Source: Isoetes taiwanensis (Eukaryota > Streptophyta > Lycopodiopsida > Isoetales > Isoetaceae). From it: 64,000 nucleotides of DNA. A program made the translations under genes and the position numbers. The notes beneath the pieces were generated by a model. It saw only the letters and a list, made by a program, of their open reading frames with translations. It was not told the origin of the DNA and ran no database searches. Numbering within the stretch: position 1 is the first letter of the stretch; each line of letters begins with the position of its first letter. This document shows, in pieces, positions 1 to 11,690 of the stretch. The DNA lies in contig JAJEKV010000083.1 in assembly GCA_021234155.1 (NCBI GenBank), positions 250,001 through 314,000 on the forward strand, in the 5' to 3' direction.

Positions 1-725
1 AATACGAGTTTGCCTAAGGTTTTGATGGTATATCGAGCCTCTATACGGTTTCGCTTAAGCTTTTAGAATATGAAATACGAGGGGATTCAACCTCTACCAA
101 AATAACTCAATGTCCTAATAAGACGACTTTAACCAATCTAACCAAAGGAGCTAATGTGACTATTTTTTATCTTAAATCTATGTTTTTTTTATAATAACCC
201 ATTGAATTGTTTTAGGGATATGGTCTATGGCTTCAAGAATTATATCTATATGAAATCCCCCCGAACCCCTCGTTATTTTGCTACATATTCTAAACGAGGT
301 GCACTCGACTACCACAAATCGTCGGATATGTCAATCCGATGGCCTGTGATCGTATGTTGGAGCTTCGACACCTCCTCTTTTCGATTATGCTCAATTATGA
401 TTGGGGACGCCTATGATTTTAAGATGTCGAATAATGAAGTTTGCCTAAGGTTTTGATGGTATATCGAGCCTCTATACTGGTTCGGTTTTAAGCTTTTAGA
501 ATATGAAATACCTGGGATTCGAACCTCTACCAAAATAACTCAATGTCCTAATAAGACGACTTTAACCAATCTAACCAGTGAGCTAATGTGACTATTTTTT
601 ATCTTAAATCTATGTTTTTTTTTATAATAACCCATTGAATTGTTTTAGGGATATGGTCTATGGCTTCAAGAATTATATCTATATGAAATCCCCCTGGAAC
701 CCCCTGTTATTTTGCTACATATTCA
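1..725. repeat. Duplicated ~290-bp unit with a 139-bp spacer
   Basis: Bases about 1-290 recur at about 430-722 with few differences (shared start TTTGCCTAAGGTTTTGATGG, shared end TTTTGCTACATATTC). They are separated by a unique spacer at 291-429. Each copy contains a tRNA-like stretch on the minus strand, annotated separately. The window starts inside or at the edge of copy 1, so more copies may lie upstream. No coding potential is apparent. Confidence 0.8.
512..590 (-). repeat. tRNA-like SINE head (copy 2)
   Basis: Read on the minus strand, this has a pol III A-box-like TGGTTAGATTGG (566-577) and, about 40 nt downstream, a perfect B-box GGTTCGAATCC (515-525). That spacing is typical of a tRNA gene. 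The flanks do not form a convincing acceptor stem, so a tRNA-derived SINE head is a better reading than a functional tRNA. The same stretch at about 78-155 has a damaged B-box (the GGTTCGAA core is changed). Assignment rests on the two boxes only. Confidence 0.45.
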
Positions 726-729
726 AGGC

Positions 730-3700
730 AAACTCATATTCATGTCTACTCAAGAACATTTTTATGTACATGTATTGAAAGAATGCAAGGCTGAACACGT
801 GGGAATGCATATTTTTATAGCAATCCAGCTTTTTTATTGATTTTTTCTGGATTTACTGCTCATGCAAAAGATGTTTAAAAATCCATCCCACAAAGATATT
901 CTCAATGGTATAAAAATGCATCATATGCTTATTTGGTTCTTATCCTTTGTCTCCTCCATTAGCCATGAGACTTTTCCAAAGTATTAAGGAAATGAATTTT
1001 ATCCAATTCCATTTGCACCAAACATTTTTTCTTGCAGTCATTAACAAAAACACATGGACAATATATTTGTTACCTGCTAAAGATTGGCATTGCAGCCTAA
1101 ACAATTAGAGTATATTCCTTTATAAATGGCAAAAGAGCACACGAAACTAACCATTAAATGATGGGTGCCCTTTTATGACATCTAAAGAAAGAATACTGTC
1201 CTATAAAAGTACTGAATTGACTACTAAATGAGTCCAGGCAATATTCTCTTGAGAAGTGACATGGGAGATGCCTCTCGTGTAATAATGTTACATATGGGAG
1301 TCCACAACCTTGAAGATGCTCTAAGACGTACGCTTCCATCTTTGCTGCTTCCATCTTTGTTCTATCTGCAAGGGAATCACAACTTCCTTATTCGACATGA
1401 CATTGAGATTTAGAGACTTATAAACCGCGTAATTGCATTTACTTTTGATTGTTTTTAGCATCTTTACTAAAATATATAGTTTGCTAAAAGGGATTATTCA
1501 GTTTAATAGCATGTAAAATGCAACATCAATACATCTAGTGGGCGCACTCTACATGATATCACAATCAGAGGGAATGATGTGATTGTAGTATCTGATACAA
1601 TTAAGTCCTAGTGCTTGGGCATATAATCACTAAACTCTAAACTCTTTATGATCATACAAAGAAGTAAATCTGTGAGAAATCCAGCTAAGCGAAATCTTTG
1701 TGTTCTACAATACTTTATCCAACTAAAATGCTACATTTGCAACCTTAGATCTATATGTTAATTGCTGGCTTGTCCAACAGGTTTGAAATTTTTTTCCAAT
1801 TCGAACTCTTTAACAAACTCCAATGTGACCAAAAGTACCTCAGTGGTAGACTTTATTTGAGTAATGCATCTGAGGTGATACTGCCAACAAAGTGCTCTTC
1901 GTACTTAATGTTGTCCTTGCATCCGCTGCACATGAATGTGAACACTAACATAAGATAAGCCGCACATTTCACATAAATGAAAGCAATCTACTCCGGTAGC
2001 AGAATGAATTGACCTAGTTAAACACATGGGATTGCTCTATAATTGAATGTACAGAAGCATCTAATTTTCAACCTGCCATAGTAGCAAAAACCTATTCTGC
2101 TTTAACATGCAAACTCGTCTACAAAACAAAATTGCAATACATGAAAATGCTCCATAGGACTGAACGCATGTCAAGCTGTAAGTCATTGCAGACCATTAAA
2201 CAAACAACACTTGAGGAATCTTGTGAAGTCTAAATTTCATGTGCTCATGTTTGTGTTCAAGCAAATATTCCATTTTCAGATGATGATGATGCATGTGACT
2301 GTGTCTATGGCAGTAAAAAACTCCATATTGTATTGAGAACCAAGCCTGCGTATTTGTGCTAGGCAGCCCAGACTCTTGAATTTGTGGAGCTAAAATAGAA
2401 TTGATCTACAAATTAGAGATAAAGAATGACCATATATATAAGAATCCATTTTCATAGTTCCTTTCCCTCGCAATATATCATGCACCACGCAAACAGATCT
2501 GCATGCCATCAATGTGGCTACAGTTTGTATTAGCCTAGGCAAATATGATGCAAGGGCATGTCTACAAATTGCTGGAGTTCAGGATTGGGATCCATGGCAT
2601 AATAAACAGAGTAGTAGCCATTTGCAAGCATGGCATGTGACGTAAAAAGGCTAGCCATGCATAAAAGAATCTGATGTACTTACATCATGATTTATTGAAG
2701 GAAACGGCCCCTGCGACAATCTGCCCTGCAACGTCAAAATAAAAAAGTCAAAATGACCTCTTCGAGATTGAAAAACATGCGCACTTGCCCAATACATCCT
2801 TATTTAGGGACTTCTTATCGAACTTATCTTGCTACACAAAGATATACAATTTGCAAATAAGCATCCTAGAGTCTGCAATAGTTTCTTGAAGAAAGATGAC
2901 CTAAAAAATAAACGCAAATATATGCATTCCAGATACATAGCTTAAGGCTCATTCTTCCGGATACATAGCCTAGTGCTTATTTATAGCGGATCTAATTTGG
3001 AATTCCAGTGTAGCATATGATGTATACCTACAAAAATCCTTGTGGTTGAACAGTATGTGCTGGATTCAGGTAAATCAGGCATATCCTGCTGGCATTTGGC
3101 CTTGGCATGCAAAGCCGACATTAAAATTGCAAGACTTCTGTTTGGGTAATGATATTATAGTAAGCTTAGTGGAACTGGACCACTCATGCATGCTAAACAT
3201 AACCTATTGTCAAAAATCATGTGCACCTAGAATGTTATGCTTATTTAAACAATAGCTGAATTACTTGCAACTAAATAAAAAGAACTGGAAAATCTCCATT
3301 AAGCACACACATATCCAGTAAAACACATACATGCCAGAAGCAGCTTTCAAACATGTACATTGTTACCAAGAGGCCCCTTTGCTGCACTTGTAAACACAAA
3401 ACAGAGATGTCAACTTCATTAGTGATTGTTTCTCAGCTTGAAGGCCTAAACAATCTGCTTAAATGCACCTGCTTATCTGCCTCCGAACACAGGTATTGCA
3501 AGATCTACACATCAGAATCATTCAAGAACAGTGCATCTCCTTCGTTATCTGTAAAACAAAGATCATTCACACAATTAGAACATAGATTTGAGAAATGGAC
3601 GATAATGAATTGACAAAACAAAAGGATAGTTTAGCTTTCCCTGAACTTGCACAAATAGCAAACAACATCCAATCCTTTCTTGAACATCTGCAAATAACAA

Positions 3701-4679
3701 ATATGTCATAAATTTGACTGAAAGATAATGAGGAATATGAGATATATTGCTTGACGGTGCACCAAAACAGAGTAGCAAACATAACTAATAGATGTTAGAG
3801 GCAAAGATCAGCTCGCTCCACATATTTCTACCACGGATCTACATGCCATCAGTTCACATTTTTCAACCACAGATCCATAGATTACATAATAAAAGTGAAA
3901 GCCATCGATCCACATATTTCTACCACACATTAGCACGCTCTGTTACATAATCCTTGCATGGCCGGAATTTTTACCTTGTGGCTTGGCCACAGCCAATTAA
4001 CCCAAAGAACCCAGGAAACGTTCTTCAGCCAGGTCATGTGCATACCTGCTCAGCAGGGTTTTCTTCTAAGAATATGAGGCTCTGTTTGCAGCCGGCATCA
4101 GCTAACCTTGAGGGATGCCTTTGGGCTTTGGATATGGCGGTTGACCTTTGTCACAAAAAAACACGGGGCAAATACATCTGTACTTTCGTGATATCCTTCC
4201 TACATATTTTTTTCCAGGCATTTAGCTTCGGCATTGTGCACCCTTGGCTCCAATAATCAAATTCTAGAACCAAAAGGCTGCCTTTTGCTAGCTTCGCTAG
4301 TTCACTAATCCATCGGAATGGTTCTTGGTCGCCATCTTTAGAAAACTGGAGAGGAATCGTAAGAGAGTACCAGAGATTAGTAGAGTGCCATAGACATGCC
4401 GCACTACCTTGTCAAAATTGGAAAAATACCTTATTACCATAATCGATAAGATTCAAAATTCGCCTCCTGGGAGAAGCTTATGTTGTAAGAGGACTTGGGC
4501 ATTTTGCATGACGACTCGTCATTCTATCACGATTTTACAATTTCTAATGCTCACCGAGGCACACGACCCAGCTCAAGCCTGAGCGACCAAATAGAAGAGC
4601 ACCCAGCAGGGTAGAATTCGTATCCAAATTCCTATGTAGCAGAAAGACTTTAGCCAAATTCAAAAACTTGCATTCAATG
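730..4679. other. AT-rich intergenic DNA, no gene recognised
   Basis: Only short ORFs without family signatures occur here. A possible short minus-strand exon (about 2688-2727) is bounded by a GCAG acceptor and GTAAGT donor, and another donor-like GTATGC follows an open stretch near 4050, but no coding chain could be built. The words CCACATATTTCTACCAC and similar recur loosely at 3818-3930. Nothing else is supported. Confidence 0.5.
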
Positions 4680-4792
4680 CTGGCAACGCGCGTCCCGCAA
4701 GAGGGGAAGGGAACGCCGCATGCGGCGTAAGATGCAGCGTTCCCTTGGCACGGAACCCAACATGCTCCCAAAATAAAAAAGAAGATTAAGTT

Positions 4793-6896
4793 AATTAGAT
4801 AATGATTCCTTAATTATAGGTAATTAACCTTTATTTAAACCCTTATTAATTTAGCATAGCTAAATTAATCCCTTGTGGTTAGTCTACATACCCCCATGAT
4901 GGCGTATCCTCGGCCCGTGACGTGTCAGTATAGTTATACATACACCGTATAACTATGTGGAACGTCACATTCTCCCCCCCTTAGAAATAATGCTTCCCTC
5001 AGCATTGGGGTTAGTTAAAAAATGATTAATATCTTAGTAGTAACTTAGTAGCATAAATTATAATAGTTACACAGAAAAATAGGGAAATAATTTCTTATTC
5101 CTGTAGGTAACAGGAATTAAGTTTAAAACATAGAACTGTTTAAGCACCCACGTGCATTTTATATGATTATGACAATAAAAGTTTCAAGGACCGGAGTCCA
5201 ATACCAACATTATCAAAGTAGCATGAAAATTCATGAAACAACACAAAAGCACAGAAGCTTGGGCCATCAGCAACCCTCTATACATGGGCAGGTCACCTAC
5301 TGCTCACTGGCCTGCACATGTCAATACGTCAGTATTTACATATAATAAGTTGTGGTTGAAGGGACCACCCCCTATAAGAAAATAAAAGAAAAACCTATCC
5401 AAGGGAACCTATCATGCCTATGGTTCGCAATGTGACGCTCCCTGAATATATACGGCGTATACATACAGGGACTTCCCCCTCCCATGGCAATCAGCTCACC
5501 ATGAGCAGGGCCCTCCGTCTAACTCGGACCATCCATAGAAAGATGCCCGGGTGAAGGACACGGAGGTGTCGTTCGGCCCACGCCTTCAATGGGGCTCCTA
5601 AGTCGCGGAAGCGTGAATACATGTTAGCATACAACATAAATCGTACATAAATAACCACCACGAAGGGTGGCACATCCATCCAAGTACTAACGGCAAAGAA
5701 GATGCATCTAATCCTAAGGAAAACGCCCCAAACCCCAGGTTCTACCCCGGCTCAGACTCCTGTGAGGATGGACTGACGGCTCGGTCTCAAGAGATCAGCA
5801 GACAGAGGTATAACCGGGCGTTGGCTGGCATAGAACAATGGCTAGGGTAGTCCACTCCATCTGCCCCTCCTGTGCACACTTTGCAGATGAGCTGAATCAA
5901 GCTATGGCGCCATTGTAGCCTTCCGAAGACGCAATCCCAAGGAGTCACCCTTCGAGACTACTCCGGGTTACATCTCCCCGGTCCGATGAGGCAGGTCAGA
6001 GAGGCGTCTCCTCCCAGAGTCGCAGTGAATCCATGGGTGAGCTAGAGGACACGTGCCGCATCAGCGACCCCCGCATCCGTACCCGACTTACTCCCCTAAC
6101 TTTATCTTCAAAGTACAAGATGATCACACCTCTGTACCCAGAGAGTGTCAGATACTCAGGCGAGACCCCACCCCACACTTCATCACTACGGCCCCTTATC
6201 TGGTGCTTCACATAGATTCCACAGCTCGGTGGGATCTTGTGCACAGGCCGCATCTAATGGGAATAATACAGGGCTCTATCTAGGAGCATACTACAATACA
6301 TGGGCTCAGAGGTCTCTACCCCCCGTAATCCCCCATCTCCGGAGTGCTAACTAAGCAAAGAACTACTAAACCATCAACCAAAGCACATACAGAGACTAGA
6401 GATAAAAATACTCACCATATCAATCAAGGGTTAGCCTAACAGGTAAACCACGGAGAAAAACAGAGAGAGAACACACCACAGAGAGGCGCTATGCTATAGA
6501 TCAACAAAGTAACCTACTGACTAACCGTCAAATGGGTCTTGGGCTGCTCCATCTCGACTAGCTGAAGGATGCCTGGCTGCTGCTTCTCCTCCTCCATCTC
6601 CAACTGCTCCTAATTCGAATTGGGGTCCAAAAGTCCTAATTTGGGTGTCCCAATTGGAAACCCTGCCTTGCCCAATCGATTTGGGCCAGGTGGGATGTCA
6701 TTAATTAACTAATTAACTAATTAGGTTAATTAAGACAAAAATACCCTTAATTAGGTTTTATTAATTTAGCATAGCTAAATTAATCCCTTTTAGGTCAACC
6801 CCCTAGGTTAACATACCCCATGGTGGCGTATGCCTACTACGTGATGTGTCCGTATATTTATACGTATACCGTATAAATACGTGGAACGTCACACAT
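4793..6896 (-). mobile_element. Reverse-oriented LTR-like (non-autonomous) retroelement
   Basis: A roughly 180-200 bp sequence at about 4795-4973 is repeated in direct orientation at about 6700-6896. Shared blocks include TTATTAATTTAGCATAGC and the right end ATACGTGGAACGTCACA. After the left copy comes TTCTCCCCCCCTTAG, the complement of a purine-rich tract. That places the left copy as the 3' LTR of a minus-strand element whose LTR begins TGTGACGTTCCAC. The 1.7-kb interior has no gag, pol or other recognisable domain. The left LTR boundary, PBS and TSD are not certain; CATTCAA occurs both at 4673-4679 and directly after the right copy and may mark the target. It could also be an unrelated pair of dispersed repeats. 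Confidence 0.45.
4985..6690. other. Interior of the LTR-like element, non-coding
   Basis: This is moderately GC-rich sequence between the two terminal repeats, with only short overlapping ORFs on both strands and no recognised domain. It ends in CT-rich and CCAATT-rich sequence (6540-6690) next to the right repeat. The element must depend on proteins supplied in trans if it ever moved. Confidence 0.4.
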
Positions 6897-6900
6897 TCAA

Positions 6901-7512
6901 TATGATCCATCTTTGCGGTTGCAGACCTGGAAAGGGCTAAACTGTTGCCAATGGGATAGAATAACCTGTGACAGAAATTCTGGCCGAGTGGTTAGGCTGG
7001 ATTTGGAAGGCCTTTATTCAACTGAGGATTCTATCATGTATTCCACAATGAAGGGCACCATATCAGATTCTATTGGTGATCTTGCATTCCCGGAGCAAAT
7101 TTCTTTCTCTAGCCAGGATCTTACCGGCAATATTCCTGCATCAATTGGAAAGCTAACACGGTTGAAGGGACTGTTTCTGGATGGAAATAAGTTTACTGGC
7201 TCGCTTCCAAGTTCAATTGGGAAGCTTATAAATTTAGAAAAGCTTTATGTAAGCAAGAACAAGCTAACGGGACCCATTCCTTCTGAGATTGGAAATCTGC
7301 GCAGCCTTCAACAGCTTGATCTCCAGATCAATTTCTTATCAGGCAATATTCCAAGCTCTATTGGGGGTTTAAAAGGCATACAGCTGCTTGATCTTTCAGA
7401 AAATATGCTTTCCGGTGGTATTCCTGATTCCTTTGGCAATCTGAAGAGTCTGGTCGAATGTATTGTCTTGGAATGCCATGAAATAGAGGTCCTACCACCC
7501 ACTCTGCCGTGA
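6901..7512 (+). pseudogene. LRR receptor-like protein, 5' and 3' truncated fragment
   Basis: A single open frame of about 200 codons encodes an LRR N-terminal cap (DPSLRLQTWKGLNCCQWD, paired cysteines, then GRVVRLDLEG) followed by about five plant-type extracellular LRRs of the LxxNxLxGxIPxxIGxLxxL form (for example GNIPASIGKLTRLKGLFL and SLQQLDL). Related full proteins are receptor-like kinases or receptor-like proteins that sense extracellular ligands or pathogens. This one has no ATG, no signal peptide, no transmembrane segment and no kinase. Its 5' edge abuts the LTR-like element and its reading ends where the palindromic array starts. It is probably a gene remnant cut by two insertions; an exon of a larger gene is less likely because the flanking sequence is unrelated. 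Confidence 0.75.
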
Positions 7513-7745
7513 TATACATATATGGCATATATCGAGTTCGATATACGCTATATACGCCATATAATTGTATAAAAATGATGCTTATATTTTGTGTACTATA
7601 CAGAATTTTTCGGCCGGCCAGAATCGAAAATTAAAAAACAATCGTATATCGAGTTCGATATACGCCGTATATCGAACTCGGTATACGCTGTATATTTGTA
7701 TATCGAGTTTGATATACGCAGTATATCTAACTCGATATACGTTTG
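7511..7745. repeat. Palindromic TATATCGAGTTCGATATACG array
   Basis: About six copies, perfect or decayed, of the near-palindrome TATATCGANNTCGATATA occur in either orientation, separated by GCCGTATA or GCTGTATA spacers. The stretch 7565-7640 between the first copy and the others is unrelated AT-rich sequence. The array begins exactly at the stop codon of the LRR fragment, so it probably belongs to an inserted element. Confidence 0.75.
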
Positions 7746-8404
7746 GTTTTGAATGTATAGTTATGCCAATAGTAGCACCGCTTCCCTCCCCCCTTCAGCG
7801 GGAAAAACATCCATTGCTCCCAATATGGATGCATAAACCTTGATATTGATGACATTTTCAAAATTATTGTTGGCTACGTTTACTTAGCCCTGATACCAAC
7901 TATTATGAACTTATTAGGATCGATACTCCAGTTGTCTAATGGTCCCTTGCCAAAATGCAAATCCTTTATTCTCTTATGAAATACACAACCAGTTATATCA
8001 TTGTTCGAATGTGAACAATGTGATCACTATTCATATGAAAAGCCGGAATCATAATAGCATATCCAATACATCATCTAAAAGCTATTTGCATGCCACATCC
8101 GGTTAGCAAATGATCCGAAATTAGCAAGGACTAAATATCTGGTGGTCAGCAATAAAACCCACCAACAATTTTAGCATAGAGTCTATTTTCATATTTTTAT
8201 GTTGGCAATAGGTCATCGACCTTGAGCTAAACCATTCAACCATCGACTTTGACAAAATGTTGTGTTACGTTGAGTAATATTAGCCAATGTAGGGACAAGA
8301 AGGGCCGTGAGAGGTTGAATCTTTTGTGTTACTTTGAATAATATTAGTCAATGTAGTGGTGCGAGATAATGATTGAGGACAAGAAGGGCCCTGAGAGGTT
8401 ATAC
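7746..8404. other. Intergenic DNA 3' of the GDSL gene
   Basis: No gene was seen. CCCTGATACCAAC at about 7888-7900 resembles the complement of an initiator-Met primer-binding site (GTTGGTATCAGGG on the minus strand), but no paired LTR was found. An imperfect tandem duplication lies at about 8261-8404: TGTGTTAC, TAATATTAG and GACAAGAAGGGCC recur. The second copy ends at the stop codon of the lipase gene. Confidence 0.5.
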
Positions 8405-9793
8405 TTAGCCAATATTATTGAGCGATGTTGCTAGTTCTTTTGTTAGGCTAGGCAATAGGAGCATACTAACATGATTTTTTATGTTTTCTGCAAACAACGC
8501 ATCAGAGATGATCTTGTACATGGCTTGAGTAGGATGGATACTATCCCAAAATACATATTCATTTGCATTGGAGCACACATCAAATGTAGAGCATGGTGCA
8601 ACCCCTCCATATTGTCCCAATCCACAACATGCCTTTTTGGCAACCTTAAAACCTGAATCATTGAGAGAAAAAAAGGGTCAGAATTTTTAGCTTTAATTTA
8701 CAACATTTTCTTCATGGGTTTTATCTCTGCTTACCATAATTGAGAGGATTTTGTATTGCATCCATCAAAGGATTGTAAATATCTCCATACGAAATAAAGC
8801 TTCCTTCTAATTGCAGAGAGATTTTCTGCAGAGCCGATCTTAAAGCGGCATTGTAGAGCTGAGCATGATCATTTAAGGATTTGATACAGGAACCATCCTT
8901 GCTTTCTAGTAATGTCAGAATAAATGGTGGACAACCTAAAGGTCCGTGTGATAGAAAGATTATCTTTCTTGCTCCAGAATTGTAAAGGGTCTGTCAAATT
9001 TGAGCAGGAACTCAGGCTTTGAGTAAGAAGTATAAGATAACTTATTCTTCAATGATTTGGATTCAAAAGTCTTACCATGATGTTTTCCACAGCGTTTGAT
9101 ATGAGCAAATTGATGAACTGTTCAGGGGAATGTTGGATCTGGTAGAGAGGATTTACGTGATAATTGACAATATCATTTCCTCCAGTGCTGATAAGAAACA
9201 GAGCATCGGATGTCCAATTCTTCACAGCATTGGAACCGATAAAACTGCTCAAATTCCGCTGTGTATTCTCAAAATTCTTAACTTGTTCCGACAATGGTGT
9301 AGATCCCTGCACATTAAACATATGAATTCAAATTCATAATATACTTATTATATTTCCCTCTTTATAACTTACAGTGGCTTCTAAATAGCCTGATCCGGCC
9401 ATGGCAAAATTGATGCCTTTGAGAAGCGACTCTCCTTTGGCCTGAGGGCTAAAGAATTCGATCGGAGCTTCAACATTTAAATGATCCGCTGCAGGTATCC
9501 AAAGGAAACGCAAAAATTAATCTACAGATCAAAATTAGAATTTCAGAAATGAGAATCTGCAACACACCAATGAAATCTGTGAGAATTTTTCCATTGCAAA
9601 AGCGACCTGTGGCGATGGGAGGGGAGAAATCTCTGCCATAAGGAGGATGATCGCCTTTATTGATGTGGAGATCATGGGAGGAGAATTTTTTATTGCCGGT
9701 ATCAACAAAAGAATCGCCAAAGATATGGAAAATTGGATCTGCAAGGGAGAAGCAGAAGCTAAAGAAAAGAGCAAACAGACGTAAAATCGCCAT
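8405..9793 (-). CDS. GDSL esterase/lipase, five exons, complete
   Basis: Minus-strand exons are 9793-9568, 9488-9373, 9306-9076, 8990-8735 and 8652-8405. All introns start GT and end AG, and the phases join into one frame of 358 codons plus TAA, the usual family length. Residues 1-18 are a hydrophobic signal peptide (MAILRLFALFFSFCFSLA), so the enzyme is probably secreted or vacuolar. Block I GDSFVDTGN carries the nucleophile serine near residue 28. Block II is GINFAMAGSG, block III is STGGNDIVNY with the oxyanion Asn, and block V is DSIHPTQA with the catalytic Asp and His near the C-terminus. By family it hydrolyses ester bonds of lipids, cutin-type or acetylated substrates; the natural substrate cannot be told from sequence. 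A CCAAT box lies about 60 bp upstream of the ATG (9853-9857). No stop or frameshift was seen. Confidence 0.93.
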
Positions 9794-9849
9794 AGCTGGG
9801 GGAGGAAAAGGGCGGGGTTAAAAAGGCCTCGTTTGGCCGTGGCCATTAT

Positions 9850-11690
9850 TTCATTGGACCAAAATTAAGCCACGGGAATATTAAGGAAAACAAAAAAAAC
9901 ACCCCTTCCTTAGGACAAAGTCATCAATTTACCATGTGGTTCTTGGGGACTAGAATCTTCTTATACTCTTCATACTCATCCCTGCAATAAAATTTAATGC
10001 CCGATTTTTCGCCTTGTTACAGCGTAGATTACACCGATTTTTCCATCTACAATGTAAATTTAATGCCTGAAGCAATTGCCTTTGCCCCCTTGTCTACAGT
10101 AGTGCCCTTCGACTGCAACATAATCCTCCTCACACTTTTATGCAAAAGTGCCAAGTTGCCTCGAGACGTCTGTAAGTGTGAATATTCTGACGACACCAAC
10201 CAATTTGGAAAATAGTATGATGTAACACCTCTGTAGTGTAAAGATGCTCACCGACCAATTGTGGTAAATAGTATGATGGTATTGATAAATATGTAGGTAG
10301 ATAGTATTTTTTATGTCATACTACATGGTAGTATCCTAGAAAGATAGTATTTTTTACATCATACCATATAATAGCATCCTAAAGGGACATTGACGGTCCT
10401 CTAAGTGTCCCAAGAGAGACTTAAGTAAACTCAAAGGACTAGCCACCATAAAATGATTGAGCACCTAACAAGTAGTAAGGATTCATATTTGTGGTGCAAA
10501 ATGCAGTACGGTGGAAGTTAATAATGTGCAAGCTAGAGATGAAGGAATATTTGTTGCCAAAATAACATAAGGCTAATCTTGGCATAAGGCTAATCTAAAG
10601 GCACTTAGGATTATTGTATTATGTAAAAGTGTCATATAAAACCTTAAAAATATTATGAAAGAAATAATGTTTTTCTTGTTCCAACATTTTTTTAAATGCC
10701 TTAGAAAAAGATACTTAGAGGGTAAAAATCAAGAAACAAACAAAATTTACCCCATTTATCCTAGTTCACAAGATCATATATCCAGATATTAGCATATACT
10801 ATCCCATGTGAAAGTCGAAAAAGAAATTTTAGAAACTATAAAACACTACTACAAGGATAAATTTTAGAAATTTTAAAACACTACTGCAAGGATTGATATT
10901 AGAAATTAAAAAACACTACTACAAGAATCAAGTTTCTTATAACATAACTTGGGAGAAATGGAAAGAGCAAGCCATGATCGGTGATCTTTTTACATTACGT
11001 CTTGCTAAATAAACCAAAAAGTCACCTCTCAATGCCCCACACAACAATAATCAACCCTTTGGAATCAATGCAAAAGATAGCCTTTGTCTTTAGGAATTGT
11101 ATTATTGCTTTCTATAAAGGCAAGAAATTGACATCATCACTTATTATGGTGATGTACTATTGATGTTTCTCCTCATTTAGTTTGGATGCCTAAGGTTATC
11201 ATGTCTGATAGCGTCACAATTCAATGTACTAAAGAGTCTTGACAGAGGGTTAATTTGAAGGAGGTGTACTGAAAAAGTCAACTGCAAAATTATGCAAGTC
11301 TGGTCTTCCCAGTGCACCCAATCGCAACAGACATGAAAAAAATGTCCTGAAGTCCATTCACACATCATCGTCCTAGTGAAATGTTCTAGAAAACTCAAAA
11401 CTGTTTGTATAAGAAATTGAACTCAAGTGCAATGCATAAAGCAACATATCTTCTATATGATGTATTTTGAAATTACTCCACAGATGGAAATTTGCTTCTA
11501 ACCATTGATCTAAACCAAAAAGTCTAGAAGGAAATACTTCCAAGCCAAGAAGGAGAAGGCTTCCCAAATGGAACATCAAGAAACTCATCTACTTCCTGCA
11601 TGTCCCTTGAGCTCACGAAGTAAACCTGACTGTATGATGAGAAGAAACATTTGGTTGAAAGCTCTATTTCAAATGGATGAATCGGTTGTC
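9850..11690. other. Intergenic DNA with short tandem repeats
   Basis: No gene was recognised. An imperfect 43-bp tandem pair (GATAGTATTTTTTA...) lies at about 10299-10384. Three imperfect copies of a roughly 35-40 bp unit containing ACACTACTACAAG lie at about 10820-10935; the motif resembles a CACTA terminus but is internal to the repeat. Confidence 0.5.

Noticed and set aside
512-590. Functional tRNA gene
   Set aside because: A and B boxes are present but no good acceptor and anticodon stems could be formed by eye.
2688-2727. Short coding exon bounded by GCAG and GTAAGT
   Set aside because: No neighbouring exon could be joined to it in frame, so it cannot be separated from chance splice-site matches.
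7888-7900. Primer-binding site of another LTR retrotransposon
   Set aside because: The complement of TGGTATCAGGG is present, but no paired LTRs or coding remnants flank it.
10820-10935. CACTA transposon terminus (CACTACTACAAG)
   Set aside because: The word is repeated three times inside a short tandem array, with no subterminal repeats or partner end.
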